53,448 nt of DNA. Origin: an uncultured SAR86 cluster bacterium. Lineage in GTDB: Bacteria; Pseudomonadota; Gammaproteobacteria; Magnimaribacterales; AG-339-G14. Positions 52,591 through 53,448 of this stretch are shown here, piece after piece. Positions within the stretch are counted from its first letter, which is position 1. Each line of letters begins with the position of its first letter. Below the pieces are notes generated by a model, which searched no databases, had not been told where the DNA came from, and worked only from the letters and a program-made list of their open reading frames with translations. The position numbers were made by a program, and so were the translations under genes. The stretch covers positions 1 to 53,448 of the forward strand of contig CACJRI010000002.1 in assembly GCA_902595715.1 (NCBI GenBank), in the 5' to 3' direction.

Positions 52591-53448
52591 TTTATACATT
52601 GGTGTTCTCTCCGGAACTTCAGCAGATTCTATAGATGCTTTATTAGTCGATTTTTCAAACTCAATTAAAGTTGTTGACCGATTTTCAAAAAAAATACCTA
52701 AAGCAGTTAAAAATAAAATATTTGAACTTGTTCTTAATAAAAAACTTCCAAACTACAGCAATAAACAAAAAGAATTAGATTACGTTCTAGGTAAACTTAT
52801 AGGTAAATGCGTTAACGAATTAATGAAAAAAACCAAGGTAGATAAGCAAATGGTTAAAGCCATTGGAAGTCATGGGCAGACCATAAAACATAGCGCTTCG
52901 AGAAAAAATCCTTTTAGTTTACAAATTGGAAATCCAGAGTTAGTCAGAAAGCTTACAGGTATCAGAGTAGTATATGGGTTCCGACAAAGCGATATAGCAA
53001 ACGGAGGAATGGGTGCCCCTTTAACACCGGCTTTTCATAATGAGTATATGTCTCAAGCAAAAGTTAATCGTGCAATTGTTAATATTGGCGGAATAACGAA
53101 TGTAACTTTACTGCCTGCAAAAGGAAAGATTTTTGGGTGGGACATTGGACCTGGGAATTGCCTCATAGATCAAGCCATGAAAAACCTTACCAATGGAAAA
53201 AAGGAATTTGATAACAAAGGATTACTGGCAAAGAAAGGAAATCCTCTAGTATTGGAAAATACCATCAAGAAATTTCTTAATACGAGTTACTTTAAAAAAC
53301 CAGTTCCTAAAAGTCAGTCAGTTGAAAATTATGATTTAAGAAAATTTAGATTTGATTCATCAGAAATAAAGAAACTAAAAGATGAAGATTTAATTTCAGG
53401 CTTAACAGAGATTACATTTCAATCAATTTTAAGAGACCTAAAGAAATA
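52577..53448 (+). CDS. anmK: Anhydro-N-acetylmuramic acid kinase (partial, C-terminus off the right edge)
   Basis: Phosphorylates and opens 1,6-anhydro-MurNAc during cell-wall recycling. About 290 of the usual 365-370 residues are present. The phosphate loop is GVLSGTSADSID, where the usual form is SGTSMDGID. SHGQTIKH, the catalytic region SDIANGGMGAPLTPAFH, NIGGITNVT and WDIGPGNCLID follow. It starts inside the end of mepM, which suggests coupled expression of wall cutting and recycling. Confidence 0.92.
   Translation, partial: MPKSDLYIGVLSGTSADSIDALLVDFSNSIKVVDRFSKKIPKAVKNKIFELVLNKKLPNYSNKQKELDYVLGKLIGKCVNELMKKTKVDKQMVKAIGSHGQTIKHSASRKNPFSLQIGNPELVRKLTGIRVVYGFRQSDIANGGMGAPLTPAFHNEYMSQAKVNRAIVNIGGITNVTLLPAKGKIFGWDIGPGNCLIDQAMKNLTNGKKEFDNKGLLAKKGNPLVLENTIKKFLNTSYFKKPVPKSQSVENYDLRKFRFDSSEIKKLKDEDLISGLTEITFQSILRDLKK

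Overview
The window is a compact, AT-rich bacterial chromosome segment with one complete rRNA operon. Gene order is gammaproteobacterial: glyA-nrdR-rib genes-nusB, miaA-hflKC-hisZ-purA, aroKB next to gltBD and mrcA, algC-argB-slmA, and rrn-tyrS-mepM-anmK. A TonB-dependent receptor, an LpxL-type acyltransferase and WaaA indicate a Gram-negative cell with lipid A. Very short gaps, many 4-base gene overlaps, low GC and missing members of classical operons suggest a streamlined marine lineage. My best guess is SAR86-like, inferred from gene content and not from any database comparison.

Layout. 1-2594: a TonB-dependent receptor cut by the left edge. 2815-8259 (+): nth, glyA, nrdR, then riboflavin genes ribD, ribBA-like and ribH, then nusB. 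8261-13468 (-): miaA, hflK, hflC, hisZ, purA. 13518-20879: acyl-CoA ligase, PII, waaA, a lipid A acyltransferase, an alpha/beta hydrolase-panB-panC operon and a small methyltransferase. 20881-24749 (-): ilvE followed by a tightly overlapped glycosyltransferase, methyltransferase and cyclase-like trio. 24787-29994: phosphohexomutase, argB and slmA, convergent with mrcA. 30042-37793 (+): aroK, aroB, gltB, gltD. 37790-39460 (-): tesB, cysE. 39575-44931 (+): CobS-like and CobT-like AAA+/VWA proteins, a diiron ferritin-like protein, a 2OG-Fe(II) oxygenase and a type II pantothenate kinase. 44938-49808 (-): 5S, 23S and 16S rRNA with no tRNA in the spacer. 50015-51238 (-): tyrS. 51304-end (+): an M23 peptidase and anmK, cut by the right edge.

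Most genes are housekeeping. Nucleotide, FMN, CoA, arginine, chorismate and glutamate synthesis sit beside envelope synthesis (lipid A, Kdo, PBP1A, M23 peptidase, anhydro-MurNAc recycling). Nitrogen control is suggested by a PII gene and by a near-perfect NtrC-type site with a GG/GC sigma-54-like element upstream of gltBD. The least explained parts are the CobST-like/diiron/2OG cluster with no CobN, the glycosyltransferase-methyltransferase-cyclase trio, paired 25-base dyads in the gltB leader, and a tRNA-less rRNA spacer with three consecutive hairpins plus long RNase III-type processing stems. There is no non-coding, non-RNA stretch above 300 bases. I found no insertion sequence, prophage, CRISPR array or tRNA.
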